Below are positions 32,932-42,706 of a stretch of 64,000 nt of DNA, in pieces; the stretch's first letter is position 1; each line of letters begins with the position of its first letter. The DNA is from Actinomadura hibisca NBRC 15177 (GTDB taxonomy: Bacteria > Actinomycetota > Actinomycetes > Streptosporangiales > Streptosporangiaceae). The stretch lies in contig NZ_BCRO01000022.1 of the NCBI RefSeq assembly GCF_001552635.1, forward strand, positions 1-64,000, written 5' to 3'. The position numbers were made by a program, and so were the translations under genes. Below the pieces are notes generated by a model, which saw only the letters and a list, made by a program, of their open reading frames with translations, searched no databases and was not told where the DNA came from.

Positions 32932-35004
32932 ATGAACCGACCGTCGTACCCGCCCGCCCCGCGCGAGGACATCACCGAGGACCTGCACGGCCACCCGACC
33001 GACGACCCCTACCGGTGGCTGGAGAACCGCGACGACCCGGGCACCCGCGTCTGGCTGGCCGCCGAGGACGACCTGTTCCACGAGGTCGTGGACGCGCTGC
33101 CGGGCCGCGAGCGGCTGCGCAAGCGGCTGGGCGAGCTGCTGGCGGCGGGCAGCGTCGGCACGCCGGTCTGGCGCGGCGGGCGGCGGTTCTTCACCCGCCG
33201 CTCGGCCGACCAGGAGCACCCGGTGCTGTACACCGTGGATCCGGACGGCGGCGAGCGGGCGCTGCTCGACCCGGTGGCCCTGGACCCCGAGGGCACCACC
33301 ACGCTGGACGCCTGGTACCCCGACAAGGAGGGGCGGCGGCTGGCCTACAAGGTGTCGCACGGCGGCGACGAGGAGGCGCTGCTGTACGTCCTGGACGTGG
33401 CGTCCGGCGAGCGCGTCGAGGGGCCGATCGACCGCAGCCGCGAGTCGTCGGTGGCGTGGCTGCCCGGCGGTGAGGCGTACTACTACGCCCGCCGCCTGCC
33501 CGCCGACCAGGTGCCCGAGGGCGAGTCGCAGTACCACCGGCGCGTGTTCCTGCACCGCGTCGGCACCGACCCCGACGCCGACGACGTGCTGGTGTTCGGC
33601 GAGGGCCGCGACAAGACCGACTACTACGGCGCCGGGGTGAGCCGCGACGGCCGCTGGCTCACCATCACCGCCTCCCAGGGCACCGCGCCCCGCAACGACC
33701 TGTGGATCGCCGACCTCGCGGCGTCCTCCCCCGAGCGGCCCGAACTGAAGGCCGTGCAGGTGGGCGTGGACGCCTCCACCGGCCTGTACGTGGGCCGCGA
33801 CGGCCGCGCCTACGTCTTCACCGACCGCGACGCGCCCCGCTCGCGGCTCTGCGTGGCCGACCCGGCCGACCCCGCCGAGTGGCGCGACCTGATCCCCGAG
33901 GACCCCGAGGCCGTGTTGTCGGACTTCGCGATCCTGGACGACCTGGACCGCCCCGTCCTGCTGGCCGGCTGGACCCGGCACGCGATCAGCGAGATCACCG
34001 TGCACGACCTGGCGACCGGCGAGCGGATCGGCGAGGTCCCGGTGCCGGGCCTCGGCTCGATCGGCGGCCTGGTGGAGCGCCCCGAGGGCGGCCACGAGGC
34101 GTGGTTCGGCTACACCGACAACACCACGCCGTCGTCGGTGCTGCGCTACGACGCGCGCACCGGCGAGACCAGCGTGTGGGCGCAGGCGCCCGGCACCGTC
34201 GAGGTCCCCGACCTCGACGCCCGCCAGGTCGCCTACACCTCCTACGACGGCACCACCGTGCGGATGCTGGTGATCTCCCGTCCCGGCTCCACCGGCCCGC
34301 GCCCGGCGATCCTGTACGGCTACGGCGGCTTCAACATCTCGCTCACCCCCGCCTACTCGGCGGGCATCCTCGCCTGGGTCGAGGCGGGCGGCGTCTACGC
34401 GATCGCCAACCTGCGCGGCGGCTCGGAAGAGGGCGAGGACTGGCACCGCGCGGGCATGCGCGAGCGCAAGCAGAACGTCTTCGACGACTTCCACTCCGCC
34501 GCCGAGAAGCTCATCGCCGACGGCCTGACCACCAGCGACCGGCTCGCCATCTCCGGCGGCTCCAACGGCGGCCTGCTGGTGGGCGCGGCCCTGACGCAGC
34601 GGCCCGACCTGTACAAGGCGGTGATCTGCTCGGCGCCGCTGCTGGACATGCTGCGCTACGAGCACTTCGGCCTGGGCCAGGTGTGGACCGACGAGTACGG
34701 CACGGTGACCGACGCGGAGGAGTTCGAGTGGCTGCGCGCCTACTCGCCCTACCACCACGTCGAGCTGGGCGTGGCCTACCCGGCGACGCTGTTCACCATC
34801 TTCGACAGCGACTCGCGGGTGGACCCGCTGCACGCCCGCAAGATGTGCGCGGCGCTCCAGTACGCGACGTCGTCGGACGCGCCGATCCTGCTGCGCAACG
34901 AGACGGAGGTGGGGCACTCGTCACGCTCGGTGTCGCGCTCGGTGAACCTGATGACCGACACACTGTCCTTCCTCGCCGCACAGACCGGCCTGCCCCTGGA
35001 GTAG
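32932..35004 (+). CDS. Prolyl oligopeptidase family peptidase (S9A)
   Basis: A 690-residue cytoplasmic serine peptidase that cuts after Pro in short peptides. The N-terminal part, with [19 protein letters not shown] and a seven-bladed beta-propeller, is followed by the alpha/beta-hydrolase domain. The catalytic triad is Ser ~544 in [12 protein letters not shown], Asp ~631 in [12 protein letters not shown] and His ~662 in TEVGHSSRS. Length is typical. The start is the ATG giving [13 protein letters not shown]. Confidence 0.95.
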   Translation: MNRPSYPPAPREDITEDLHGHPTDDPYRWLENRDDPGTRVWLAAEDDLFHEVVDALPGRERLRKRLGELLAAGSVGTPVWRGGRRFFTRRSADQEHPVLYTVDPDGGERALLDPVALDPEGTTTLDAWYPDKEGRRLAYKVSHGGDEEALLYVLDVASGERVEGPIDRSRESSVAWLPGGEAYYYARRLPADQVPEGESQYHRRVFLHRVGTDPDADDVLVFGEGRDKTDYYGAGVSRDGRWLTITASQGTAPRNDLWIADLAASSPERPELKAVQVGVDASTGLYVGRDGRAYVFTDRDAPRSRLCVADPADPAEWRDLIPEDPEAVLSDFAILDDLDRPVLLAGWTRHAISEITVHDLATGERIGEVPVPGLGSIGGLVERPEGGHEAWFGYTDNTTPSSVLRYDARTGETSVWAQAPGTVEVPDLDARQVAYTSYDGTTVRMLVISRPGSTGPRPAILYGYGGFNISLTPAYSAGILAWVEAGGVYAIANLRGGSEEGEDWHRAGMRERKQNVFDDFHSAAEKLIADGLTTSDRLAISGGSNGGLLVGAALTQRPDLYKAVICSAPLLDMLRYEHFGLGQVWTDEYGTVTDAEEFEWLRAYSPYHHVELGVAYPATLFTIFDSDSRVDPLHARKMCAALQYATSSDAPILLRNETEVGHSSRSVSRSVNLMTDTLSFLAAQTGLPLE

Positions 35005-35080
35005 GCGTGCCCTCGGTCACACCGGGCCCGAGCGGGCCGCGAACCGTATTGACGAATGGTCGAATAGAGGGGTGAGCGCC

Positions 35081-35848
35081 ATGACGCGGCCTGACCGCCT
35101 GACCGGGCTGCTGCGGCGGCCGCCCCGCGACGCCGACCGCCCGTCCGGCTACCTCGACCTGCTCGGGCCCACGGCCGAACCGGCTCCCACGCTCGCCCAG
35201 CACGCGATGCGCTCCACCCTGCTGCCGCAGATCTACGAGCGCGTGTGGCGGCCGGTCGGCTTCAACCTCGCCAAGGGCTGGCCGTTCGGCCCCGACACCG
35301 CCGCCGAGCAGGCGCTCGCCCGCGAGTGGCTGGGCCTCGCCGCGCCCGGCGACGCCGACAAGCCCGCCGCGACCGTGCTGGACGTGGCGTGCGGCCCCGG
35401 CAACGTGACGCGCGCCCTGGCGGCCGGGGTCTCCGACGACGGCCTGGTCGTCGGGCTGGACGCCTCGGCCACCATGCTCGCGCGCGCCGTCGCCGACACC
35501 GCCGAGCCCACCGTCGAGTACGTGCGCGGCGACGCGGTGGACCTGCCCTTCAGGGACGGGGTCTTCGACGCGGTGTGCTGCTTCGGCGCCCTCTACCTGT
35601 TCGACGACCCGTGGGCGGCGGTGGACTCGATGGCCCGCGTCCTGCGCCCCGGCGGGCAGCTGATGATCCTCACCACCCGCCGCCCTCGGCTGCCGGTCTC
35701 CCGGCTGGCCACCGAGGCGTTCGGCCGTGTCGCGGGGGTCACGATGTTCGGCGACCGCGAGGTCACCGCCGCCCTGCGCGACCGCGGGTTCACGCGGGTG
35801 CGGCACCGGCGCTTCCCGCTGATGCAGGTCACCGCCGCGCAGCGCTGA
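35081..35848 (+). CDS. Class I SAM-dependent methyltransferase
   Basis: A 255-residue methyltransferase. SAM-binding motif I is VLDVACGPGNVTRAL. The Asp of the second strand follows in VVGLDASATML, then VRGDAVDLPFRDGVFDAV (post-II) and MARVLRPGGQLMILT. Substrate unknown; UbiE/Coq5-like small-molecule enzymes are the nearest group. ATG 35081 has GAGGGG eight bases upstream and is preferred to the GTG at 35072. Its C-terminal codons and stop belong to a 30-bp tandem duplication. Confidence 0.88.
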   Translation: MTRPDRLTGLLRRPPRDADRPSGYLDLLGPTAEPAPTLAQHAMRSTLLPQIYERVWRPVGFNLAKGWPFGPDTAAEQALAREWLGLAAPGDADKPAATVLDVACGPGNVTRALAAGVSDDGLVVGLDASATMLARAVADTAEPTVEYVRGDAVDLPFRDGVFDAVCCFGALYLFDDPWAAVDSMARVLRPGGQLMILTTRRPRLPVSRLATEAFGRVAGVTMFGDREVTAALRDRGFTRVRHRRFPLMQVTAAQR

Positions 35849-35887
35849 ACCCCGCCCGTCACCACCGCGCAGCGCTGGACTCCACCC
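35828..35887 (+). repeat. 30-bp tandem duplication spanning the methyltransferase stop
   Basis: The segments 35828-35857 and 35858-35887 match at 26 of 30 positions. The first includes the last codons and TGA of the methyltransferase; the second lies outside the gene and has lost the stop (CTGGAC for CTGAAC). Confidence 0.8.
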
Positions 35888-35943
35888 GTGCCCGGCCCCC
35901 GACGAGCGGACGGGCACGGATGGGGCTCAGCGTTCGACGCCCG

Positions 35944-35998
35944 CCGGTCGTCCGGCCGGTCCTCCGCCTCGCGGCTCGGGGACCGGCCGGACGACCGG
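35944..35998. terminator. 19-bp bidirectional terminator hairpin
   Basis: Arms 35944-35962 and 35980-35998 are perfectly complementary over 19 bp around a 17-base loop. It lies two bases from the GNAT stop (minus strand) and about 95 bases past the methyltransferase stop, so it can end both convergent transcripts. Confidence 0.85.
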
Positions 35999-35999
35999 T

Positions 36000-36647
36000 T
36001 CAGCACAGGCGTTTCTCGATGTAGATGTTGACGATGCCGCCGATCGGTTCGCGCCGGATCTCGCGCCAGCCGAACGAGCGGTACAGCGCCAGCGCCGGGC
36101 CCTGGAACTCAGTGGTGTCGCCGCGCAGCACGCGGTAGCCGAACTCCCTGGCACGTTCCTCCAGGGCCTGCACGATGCCCGCGCCGTAGCCGCGGCGCTG
36201 CACGTCGGGGCGGACCCTCAGCCGCACCATCTCGGCCACCTCCAGCCGCTGGTCGCCGGGCGTGTAGCCACCGAAGGCCCTGGCGCGGCCTCCGGGGACC
36301 AGGTCGGCGCGGCGCAGGCCGCCCATGGCGACGATCTCGCCGCCGAGCTCGCCGACGAGGAACTCGCCGTCGTTGCGGAGATAGATCTCCTCCATCCGGA
36401 AGAAGTCGTGGTCGTAGTAGACGCCGTCGCCGGGGCGCAGCCCCACCTGGGCGAGCCCCTCCTGGTGGAGGGCGAGGACGGTGGCGTGGTCGGGGGTGCG
36501 GTAGCGCCGCAGCCGCAGGTCGCCCAGGGCCCAGGCGGGGGGTTCCCGCTGGAGCCGGACGGGCGAGGGCCGGCCGTGGGCCTGGGGCGTTCGGGCAGGG
36601 GGCGTCTGCCCCTCGGGGTGCCGGGGGGCGCCGTCACGGGGGTCCAT
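36000..36647 (-). CDS. GNAT-family N-acetyltransferase
   Basis: A 215-residue acetyltransferase. The core has FLVGELGGEIVAMGGLRRAD, AEMVRLRVRPDVQRRGYGAG (acetyl-CoA loop QRRGYG) and ALALYRSFGWREIRRE. The N-terminal ~35 residues are a Pro/Arg-rich extension. Substrate unknown. It starts seven bases after the XRE-type regulator gene, so the two form an operon. Confidence 0.85.
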   Translation of the reverse strand: MDPRDGAPRHPEGQTPPARTPQAHGRPSPVRLQREPPAWALGDLRLRRYRTPDHATVLALHQEGLAQVGLRPGDGVYYDHDFFRMEEIYLRNDGEFLVGELGGEIVAMGGLRRADLVPGGRARAFGGYTPGDQRLEVAEMVRLRVRPDVQRRGYGAGIVQALEERAREFGYRVLRGDTTEFQGPALALYRSFGWREIRREPIGGIVNIYIEKRLC

Positions 36648-36654
36648 CGGGCCG

Positions 36655-38313
36655 TCAGACCTGCTCGGCCGGGGGGATCGACGGCCGGGGCACCGGTGGT
36701 GGTGAGGTGGGGCTCTGCACGTGCGGCCCCGCCAGCGCCTCGTAGAACTCCTTCAGGCCGGGGATCTCGCCGTGCTTGGTCTTGACCGCCGCGCCGATCT
36801 GCCGCGCCCGGTGCACCAGGATGTCGGAGCGGTGCTCGGGGGGCAGCTCCAGGATGGCCTCCTGGCCGACGTCGAGCGCGGACTGGGGGTGCCCGGCGTG
36901 CAACCGGCAGAACGCGCGGTCGAGCCGGACCAGGGTGAGGTCCACCCGGTCGGTCGGGGCGTAGAGGGTGAGCGCCTGGCTCAGCACCTCGTCGCCGTGC
37001 TGGTGGTCGCCCAGGTTGGTGAAGGTGTCGCCCTCATAGAAGGTCATCTGCCGGTCGGTGAACCCGAAGGCCAGGTCACCGGTCTCGTCCTTGGACAGCT
37101 GGTCGAACACCGACCTGCCGCGCACCAGGGCGCGGCGGGCGCTGGGCGCGGCGTCGCCGCGGCCGCGCATCGCCAGCAGGCCGAGCGCGCGCGCCTCCAC
37201 CGCCGGGGCCATCGCGGCCGCCACGCTGGGGGTGCGGCCGGCCAGGTCCTGGGCCTTGCGGGCCAGGTGCAGCGCCTCGCGCGGGTCGCCGTAGTACATG
37301 GGCACCAGCGCCTCGCGCACCGTCACCCACGCCCGCAGCTTGCGGTCGGCCGTCTCGTCGGCGGCCGTGCGCGCGGTGCGGAAGAACGACCGGGCCAGCC
37401 GGTGGTCGCCCAGGTTGATCATGATCAGGCCGGACAGCCCGGACAGCTGGGCCGCGATCCGGCACAACCGTTCCTGGAGCTCGACCGGCTGCCGCTTGTC
37501 GCACATGCGGCGCACCTCGCTGAAGTCCAGCAGCACGTCGCACAACATCCGGAGCGACGGGGTCGCCTGGTACTGCTGGCCGTAGCCGAGCGTCGTCTCC
37601 TCCCACTGGTCGAGCATGGTCGGCGAGACGGTCGCGCTGACCAGCGTGTCGTCCATCTTGCGCCGAAGGTTGTCCACGGCCCCCAGGAACTGACCGTCGA
37701 GCGCCACGCCCGCTCCGGCCAGCAGTTGCAGAAGGGTCCTACGAAGCACGATGTCCTCCTCTCCCACATCCATGGAAAGGGGGCCGTCGGCGCGGTCAAG
37801 CCCCCGTGATTCACTGACGGTGATCAAACGCCGGTCGTCCATGGCGGGGACGACCGCCCCGACGAGCGCGTCGGGTTCCTCGTGCGCGTGCCGCGCCGGC
37901 CCGCCCCGCGGGGAGGTCGTGCCGGCGCCCGGGGGGACCGCGTGCCCGCGGCCGCAGATGCAGGGGCTCTGGTACCCGAGCTCGTCGGGCTCCACCCGGT
38001 AGACGGCGCAGAGGTAGTGCAGGTACTCCGGCCCGGGACGCTTGTAGCCGCTCTCGTAGGCCGACAACAACGTCTCGCCGAGCTTGGGGGCCGGCTTGCC
38101 GTCGACCTCGAACAGGGCCCGGACCTGGGCCACGATGTCGGACAGCGCGACACCGTGCGACAGGCGGTGCGCCTTGACCCGGCTGGTGCCGAAGAGCGGC
38201 CCGCACTGATCGTGGATCTCGGCCGCGATCTCCGCGGGGCAACGCCCTCGCGCCAGGCCATGCGCACGTATCCGGCGCGCGATGTCCGTTTCCTTACGAG
38301 GGGGGTCCGACAT
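36655..38313 (-). CDS. XRE-type transcriptional regulator with TPR-like C-terminal domain
   Basis: A 552-residue regulator. The N-terminal part (IARRIRAHGLARGRCPAEIA; then LLSAYESGYKRPGPEYLHYL and YRVEPDELGYQSPCICGRGH) is an XRE-like helix-turn-helix of the large actinobacterial type. The rest is helical and repetitive, resembling tetratricopeptide repeats (MYYGDPREALHLARKAQDLA; FTNLGDHQHGDEVLSQALTL). The C-terminus is Pro-rich. Such proteins often control neighbouring small genes in development or antibiotic production. GAGGAGG precedes ATG 38311-38313; the 61 upstream in-frame codons are not conserved-looking. Confidence 0.85.
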   Translation of the reverse strand: MSDPPRKETDIARRIRAHGLARGRCPAEIAAEIHDQCGPLFGTSRVKAHRLSHGVALSDIVAQVRALFEVDGKPAPKLGETLLSAYESGYKRPGPEYLHYLCAVYRVEPDELGYQSPCICGRGHAVPPGAGTTSPRGGPARHAHEEPDALVGAVVPAMDDRRLITVSESRGLDRADGPLSMDVGEEDIVLRRTLLQLLAGAGVALDGQFLGAVDNLRRKMDDTLVSATVSPTMLDQWEETTLGYGQQYQATPSLRMLCDVLLDFSEVRRMCDKRQPVELQERLCRIAAQLSGLSGLIMINLGDHRLARSFFRTARTAADETADRKLRAWVTVREALVPMYYGDPREALHLARKAQDLAGRTPSVAAAMAPAVEARALGLLAMRGRGDAAPSARRALVRGRSVFDQLSKDETGDLAFGFTDRQMTFYEGDTFTNLGDHQHGDEVLSQALTLYAPTDRVDLTLVRLDRAFCRLHAGHPQSALDVGQEAILELPPEHRSDILVHRARQIGAAVKTKHGEIPGLKEFYEALAGPHVQSPTSPPPVPRPSIPPAEQV

Positions 38314-38815
38314 CGTTTCCGGCCTCCTCACCGCCGGTCCGGACGACCCCTCCCCTATCATCGGGGCAGGTCGTCGCGGCCGCGGCGACCGGTTTCCTGG
38401 TTGGCCACGACAAATAATCTCTCGCGCACAGAGCGTAACGCTCCTTTCGGGGGCACGGCCAGACTTTCCCGCGAAAGGCGGGCGCACCGGGTGCATCCTC
38501 CTGCACTCGGGTAGAGATTTATCCTCCGCGGGAGAAGGAGCCTCTTCCGGGGTGGGGAAAACCCGTACCGGGCCCCGCCGGGCCCCCTTGACCCCTCACC
38601 CTAAGAGTTGCAACTCTCACGGTGTGTCCGCTCCCGCCCGCCGCGGGTCACCGCGAGCGACCGGACCGTTCCGCACAGTTCGATCTTGGACGGCGGGCCG
38701 GCGCGCACACCCCGCCGCACGGCGGGCGCACGGGAGCCCCGCCCGCGGGCGGGGGGACGCACGGGAGAACGTCGGTAACGGTCCTCGGAGCACGAACGAC
38801 GGAGGGGGTGCGCAG
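38314..38815. promoter_or_regulatory. 500-base divergent regulatory region with a 14-bp palindrome
   Basis: AGAGTTGCAACTCT at 38604-38617 is a perfect palindrome, with CTTGACC a few bases upstream (38587-38593), so it may overlap a -35/-10 region reading toward the small gene. CCCCGCCCGCGGGCGGGG at 38737-38754 is an 18-bp palindrome flanked by direct repeats CGCACGGGAG (38727-38736 and 38759-38768). No further gene is visible in this gap. Confidence 0.55.
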
Positions 38816-39202
38816 GTGGTCAGCGACAGACGCGTCGGCTACCTCGAGGAGCTGGAGCACGAACTCGACACCCGCGGGCTGGTGGCCCGCGTGGTGCGGA
38901 CGCGGTCGGGCCCGGCCTTCCTCCGGGTGGTCAACCCGGAGGCCGCGAGCCTGGCCGAGGACGTGACGTGCGCACCGGCGCCCGAGACGCACGATCACTA
39001 CTACTGGTGGTCCTGGGGGGAGCGCATGCATCGGGTGGACGATCCGGGCGGCGCCGCGGTGAAACTGGCGCACGTCCTGCAGCCGCTCCGGCGGGAGCAG
39101 TGCTGCGAGACGCGCGCCACCGCGGCGGTGGGCGTCGAGGCGCAGGGCCTCGGCGCCGGTGGCCCGCGACCGGTCCCCGAGTGGCCGCCCGGCCGCTCCT
39201 AG
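38816..39202 (+). CDS. Small hypothetical protein beside the XRE regulator
   Basis: A 128-residue protein beginning VSDRRVGYLEELEHELDTRG, with a central TCAPAPETHDHYYWWSWGER. That aromatic patch recurs in small actinobacterial proteins paired with XRE regulators, whose function is unknown. The GTG start has GGAGGG ten bases upstream. It is divergent from the regulator gene and probably under its control. Confidence 0.6.
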   Translation: MVSDRRVGYLEELEHELDTRGLVARVVRTRSGPAFLRVVNPEAASLAEDVTCAPAPETHDHYYWWSWGERMHRVDDPGGAAVKLAHVLQPLRREQCCETRATAAVGVEAQGLGAGGPRPVPEWPPGRS

Positions 39203-39629
39203 AACCGGGCGCGTCCCGCGGGCCCGCGGCCGGACACGGCGCGGCGGCCGCGGAACCGGCGGGACGCGTTCGTCCGCCCGATGCGTGCACGGGCGGCCCG
39301 GTGCGCGTACGAACCTCGGTTCGTGCGCGCACCGGGCCGGAGCACGACGGGCGATCACGGAGCATTCCGGGCGAGCACGCAGGGTGACCGGAGCGATCGT
39401 CACCGCGACCGGATCGAGGCGGCCAGCGCAGGCCGCCGCCGGGGCGGGCCCGTGGGCAGCGGGCCCCGCCCGGCACGACGCCAGACCAGTCCCTCCCCGG
39501 CCGGGTTCCGCCACACCGCCCGGCGCAGTACGAACCGGTCGTCACCGTCCCCTACGATCGGGCTCGTAGCGCCGCAGGTCCACGGCGATGTGACGAGACA
39601 CCACAACCGGCCGGGGAGGGTCTGCCCCT
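39203..39629. other. Intergenic region with a 22-bp near-perfect hairpin
   Basis: Arms 39294-39315 and 39318-39339 pair over 22 bp with one G-T wobble and a 2-base centre. A looser GCGTCCCGC / GCGGGACGC pair lies between about 39210 and 39268. No ORF with a ribosome-binding site is visible. The hairpin may terminate the small gene or lie in the leader of the channel gene. Confidence 0.55.
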
Positions 39630-40628
39630 ATGTCAGCGATCGTCGAGACGCTGGGCTTCTGGTCCCAGCAGGGATCGGCCGAGGAGTTCTGCAAGCCGGA
39701 CGAGCCGAGCATCGCCTGCCGGCTGGCGTGGAACATCTCGCACAGCGCCGACTTCACCCGGTTCTTCCGGACCTGGCTGGACGGGCCGCTTAACACCACG
39801 TTGTGGATCGTCATCACGTTCGTGATCGCGCTGGTGCTGCGCAACGTCGCGCACCGGATGATCACCAAGGTGACGTTGCGGATGGCCGAGGGCACCATGT
39901 CCGAGCGGGTCCGCGAGCGCAGCCGCACCGTCTTCGACGGCAGCCCGGCGCTGCTCAACCAGCGGCGCGCCCAGCGCGCCCGCACGCTGGGCTCGGTGCT
40001 CAACAGCATCGCCTCCATCGTGATCATGGGCACGGCGGCGTTCAGCATCCTGGGCTCGCTGGGCCTGAACCTGGCCCCCATCCTGGCCAGCGCCAGCGTG
40101 ATCGGCGTCGCGGTCGGCTTCGGCGCGCAGAACATCGTCAAGGACTTCCTGGCCGGGCTGTTCATGCTGCTGGAGGACCAGTACGGGGTGGGCGACTTCA
40201 TCGACGTCGGCACCGCCAAGGGCACCGTGGAGGCGGTCACGCTGCGGGTCACCCGGATGCGCGACGTCGACGGCGTGGTCTGGTACGTGCCCAACGGCGA
40301 GATCAAGAAGGTCGGCAACGAGTCCCAGAACTGGGGCCGCGCGGTGCTGGACATCCCGGTCGACATCGGCGAGGACGTGGAGAAGGTCAAGGAGATCCTC
40401 AAGGTGGCCGCCGACGGGCTGGCCGCCGACCCCAAGTGGGACGAGGTGATCCTGGAGGAGCCGTCGGTGTGGGGCGTGCAGTCGCTGGCCGCCGAGGCGC
40501 TGGTGATCCGGGTGGTGCTCAAGACCGCGCCGGGCCGGCAGGGCGACGTGGCGCGCGAGCTGCGCGAGCGGGTGAAGCGGGCCTTCGACGAGGCGGGCGT
40601 CTCGGTCGCGACCCCCGCTACCGCCTGA
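39630..40628 (+). CDS. mscS: MscS-family mechanosensitive channel
   Basis: A 332-residue membrane channel that releases solutes under osmotic downshock. The first helix is NTTLWIVITFVIALVLRNVA, the second FSILGSLG and so on. The pore helix runs through ILASASVIGVAVGFGAQNIV, with the MscS signature KDFLAGLFMLLEDQYGVGDF. The beta and alpha/beta cytoplasmic domains follow. GGGAGGG precedes the ATG. Confidence 0.93.
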   Translation: MSAIVETLGFWSQQGSAEEFCKPDEPSIACRLAWNISHSADFTRFFRTWLDGPLNTTLWIVITFVIALVLRNVAHRMITKVTLRMAEGTMSERVRERSRTVFDGSPALLNQRRAQRARTLGSVLNSIASIVIMGTAAFSILGSLGLNLAPILASASVIGVAVGFGAQNIVKDFLAGLFMLLEDQYGVGDFIDVGTAKGTVEAVTLRVTRMRDVDGVVWYVPNGEIKKVGNESQNWGRAVLDIPVDIGEDVEKVKEILKVAADGLAADPKWDEVILEEPSVWGVQSLAAEALVIRVVLKTAPGRQGDVARELRERVKRAFDEAGVSVATPATA

Positions 40629-40707
40629 CCGTCCGGGCCGCACCGAGAAGATCGCTTGCCCGCTTCGCTGCGGGGCCGCGTCCGGGTCACGTAGGGTGGA
40701 GATCGTT

Positions 40708-41100
40708 ATGGCGCAACAGGAACAGGTCACCTTCTACGAGGCGGTCGGCGGCGAGGAGACCTTCCGCCGCCTGGTGCACCGCTTCTACCAGGGCGTCGCG
40801 GACGACCCCCTGCTCCGTCCCCTCTATCCGGAGGAGGACCTCGGCCCCGCCGAGGACCGGCTGCGGCTGTTCCTCATCCAGTACTGGGGCGGCCCCAACA
40901 CCTACAGCCGGGAGCGCGGCCACCCCCGGCTGCGCATGCGGCACGCGCCGTTCGTGGTCGACGAGGCCGGGCGCGACGCCTGGCTGAAGCACATGCGCGA
41001 CGCGCTGGACGAGATCGCGCTGCCCGAGCAGCTCGACAAGATGATGTGGGACTACTTCACCATGGCCGCGCGCAGCATGGTGAACACGCCCTCCTCCTAG
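40708..41100 (+). CDS. glbO: Group II truncated haemoglobin
   Basis: A 130-residue 2-on-2 globin. FYEAVGGEETFRRLVHRFYQ gives the B-helix Tyr, then YPEEDLGPAEDRLRLFLIQY and WGGP. The proximal His is in PRLRMRHAPF, and Trp G8 in DAWLKHMRD. This matches GlbO (trHbO) of mycobacteria, an oxygen/peroxide-reactive haem protein. ATG 40708 follows GTGGAG and is preferred to the GTG four codons upstream. Confidence 0.93.
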   Translation: MAQQEQVTFYEAVGGEETFRRLVHRFYQGVADDPLLRPLYPEEDLGPAEDRLRLFLIQYWGGPNTYSRERGHPRLRMRHAPFVVDEAGRDAWLKHMRDALDEIALPEQLDKMMWDYFTMAARSMVNTPSS

Positions 41101-41135
41101 GTGACCCGCCCGCCTCAGCGGGTAGATCGCCCGGT

Positions 41136-42692
41136 ATGACGCGAACCCCCTCCCCCTGGTGGCGCAATGCCGTGGTCTACGAGGTCTACGTCCGCAGTTT
41201 CGCCGACTCCGACGGGGACGGCGACGGCGATCTGAAGGGCATCACCGCACGGCTGGGCCACCTGCGCGACCTCGGGGTCGACGCGCTGTGGCTGACGCCG
41301 TTCTACCGCTCGCCGCTGGCCGACGGCGGCTACGACGTGGCCGACTACCGCGACGTCGACCCGCGCTTCGGCACGCTGGACGACTTCGACGCGCTGGTCG
41401 CCGCCGCGCACGAGCAGGGCCTGCGGCTGATCGTGGACATCGTCCCCAACCACACCTCCGACCAGCACGCCTGGTTCCAGGAGGCGCTGGCCTCCCCGCC
41501 GGGCTCGCCCGCGCGCGAGCGCTACATCTTCCGCGACTCCCCCGGCGACCGGCCGCCCAACGACTGGCCGTCGGCGTTCGGCGGTCCGGCCTGGACGCGG
41601 TTGCCGGACGGGCAGTGGTACCTGCACCTGTACGCGTCCGAGCAGCCCGACCTGAACTGGCGCAACCCCGAGGTTCGCGCGGAGTTCGAGTCCATCGTGC
41701 GGTTCTGGCTGGACCGCGGCGTGGACGGGTTCCGCATCGACGTGGCGGCGGGCCTGTTCAAGGACGAGTCGTTCACCGACCTCGGCGACCGGGGCCGGCG
41801 GGTGGTGAACGGCCCGATCTACTCGCGGCCCGAGGTGCACGAGGTGTACCGCGACTGGCGGCGCATCCTGGACTCCTACCCCGGCGACCGGATGGCGATC
41901 GGCGAGGTGTGGACCGACGGCCCCGAGGAGCTGGCCCAGTACCTGCGGCCCGACGAGCTGCACCAGGTGTTCCAGTTCGACCTCCAGCTCGCGCCGTGGT
42001 CGGCCCCGGCGTTCCGGGACGTGGTGACGGCGGCGCTGGCGGCCGTCGCGCCGACCGGGTCCGCGCCGACGTGGGTGTTGTCCAGCCACGACTCGGTGCG
42101 GCACCTGACCCGGTACGAGCAGTCCGGCGACCTGCCGGGCGTCGGCTACGCGCGGGCGCGCGCGGCGCTGCTGTTCCTGCTGGCGCTGCCGGGGTCGGCG
42201 TACCTGTACCAGGGCGAGGAGCTGGGGTTGCCGGAGGTGACCGACCTGCCCGACGACGCGCGGCGCGACCCGGTCTGGTTCCGCAGCGAGGGCGCGGAGA
42301 AGGGCCGGGACGGGTGCCGGGTGCCGCTGCCGTGGTCGGGCAAGAGCGAGCCGTACGGGTTCGGACGCGAGGGGACGCGGCCGTGGTTGCCCCAGCCGGA
42401 GCGCTGGGCCTCCCTGTCGGTGGAGGAACAGAAGTCCGACCCGACGTCGATGTTGTCGTTCTACCGGATGGCCCTGGAACTGCGGCGCGAGCTGCTCCCG
42501 GAGCTGCCCGACGAGCTGGAGTGGCTGGAGTCGTCGGGGACGATGGTGGTGTACGGGCGCGGTGACCTGGTCTGCGCGGTGAACTTCGGGGAGAACCCGG
42601 TCCGGCTGCCGAAGGGACGGCCGCTGCTGACGAGCGTCCCGCTGTACGGGGACCTGCTGCCCGGCAACGCGGCGGTCTGGCTGAAGGTCTGA
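41136..42692 (+). CDS. GH13 alpha-glucosidase
   Basis: A 518-residue alpha-amylase-family enzyme. Catalytic residues: Asp ~202 in VDGFRIDVAAG, Glu ~257 in MAIGEVWTDG and Asp ~319 in VLSSHDSVRHLTRYE. Region I is DIVPNHTSDQH. The usual Asn of region IV (NHD) is Ser here (SHD). The layout (WWRNAVVYEVYVRSFADSDG; LTPFYRSPLADGGYDVADYR) is that of actinobacterial exo-acting alpha-glucosidases. It has no signal peptide, so it probably acts on imported maltodextrins. It starts 35 bases after glbO. Confidence 0.92.
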   Translation: MTRTPSPWWRNAVVYEVYVRSFADSDGDGDGDLKGITARLGHLRDLGVDALWLTPFYRSPLADGGYDVADYRDVDPRFGTLDDFDALVAAAHEQGLRLIVDIVPNHTSDQHAWFQEALASPPGSPARERYIFRDSPGDRPPNDWPSAFGGPAWTRLPDGQWYLHLYASEQPDLNWRNPEVRAEFESIVRFWLDRGVDGFRIDVAAGLFKDESFTDLGDRGRRVVNGPIYSRPEVHEVYRDWRRILDSYPGDRMAIGEVWTDGPEELAQYLRPDELHQVFQFDLQLAPWSAPAFRDVVTAALAAVAPTGSAPTWVLSSHDSVRHLTRYEQSGDLPGVGYARARAALLFLLALPGSAYLYQGEELGLPEVTDLPDDARRDPVWFRSEGAEKGRDGCRVPLPWSGKSEPYGFGREGTRPWLPQPERWASLSVEEQKSDPTSMLSFYRMALELRRELLPELPDELEWLESSGTMVVYGRGDLVCAVNFGENPVRLPKGRPLLTSVPLYGDLLPGNAAVWLKV

Positions 42693-42706
42693 CCGGCGCG
42701 AACGCG

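Noticed and set aside
31975..34917. 980-codon minus-strand open frame
   Set aside because: Antisense to the lipoprotein and prolyl oligopeptidase genes; low-complexity His/Gly/Val-rich product with no motif.
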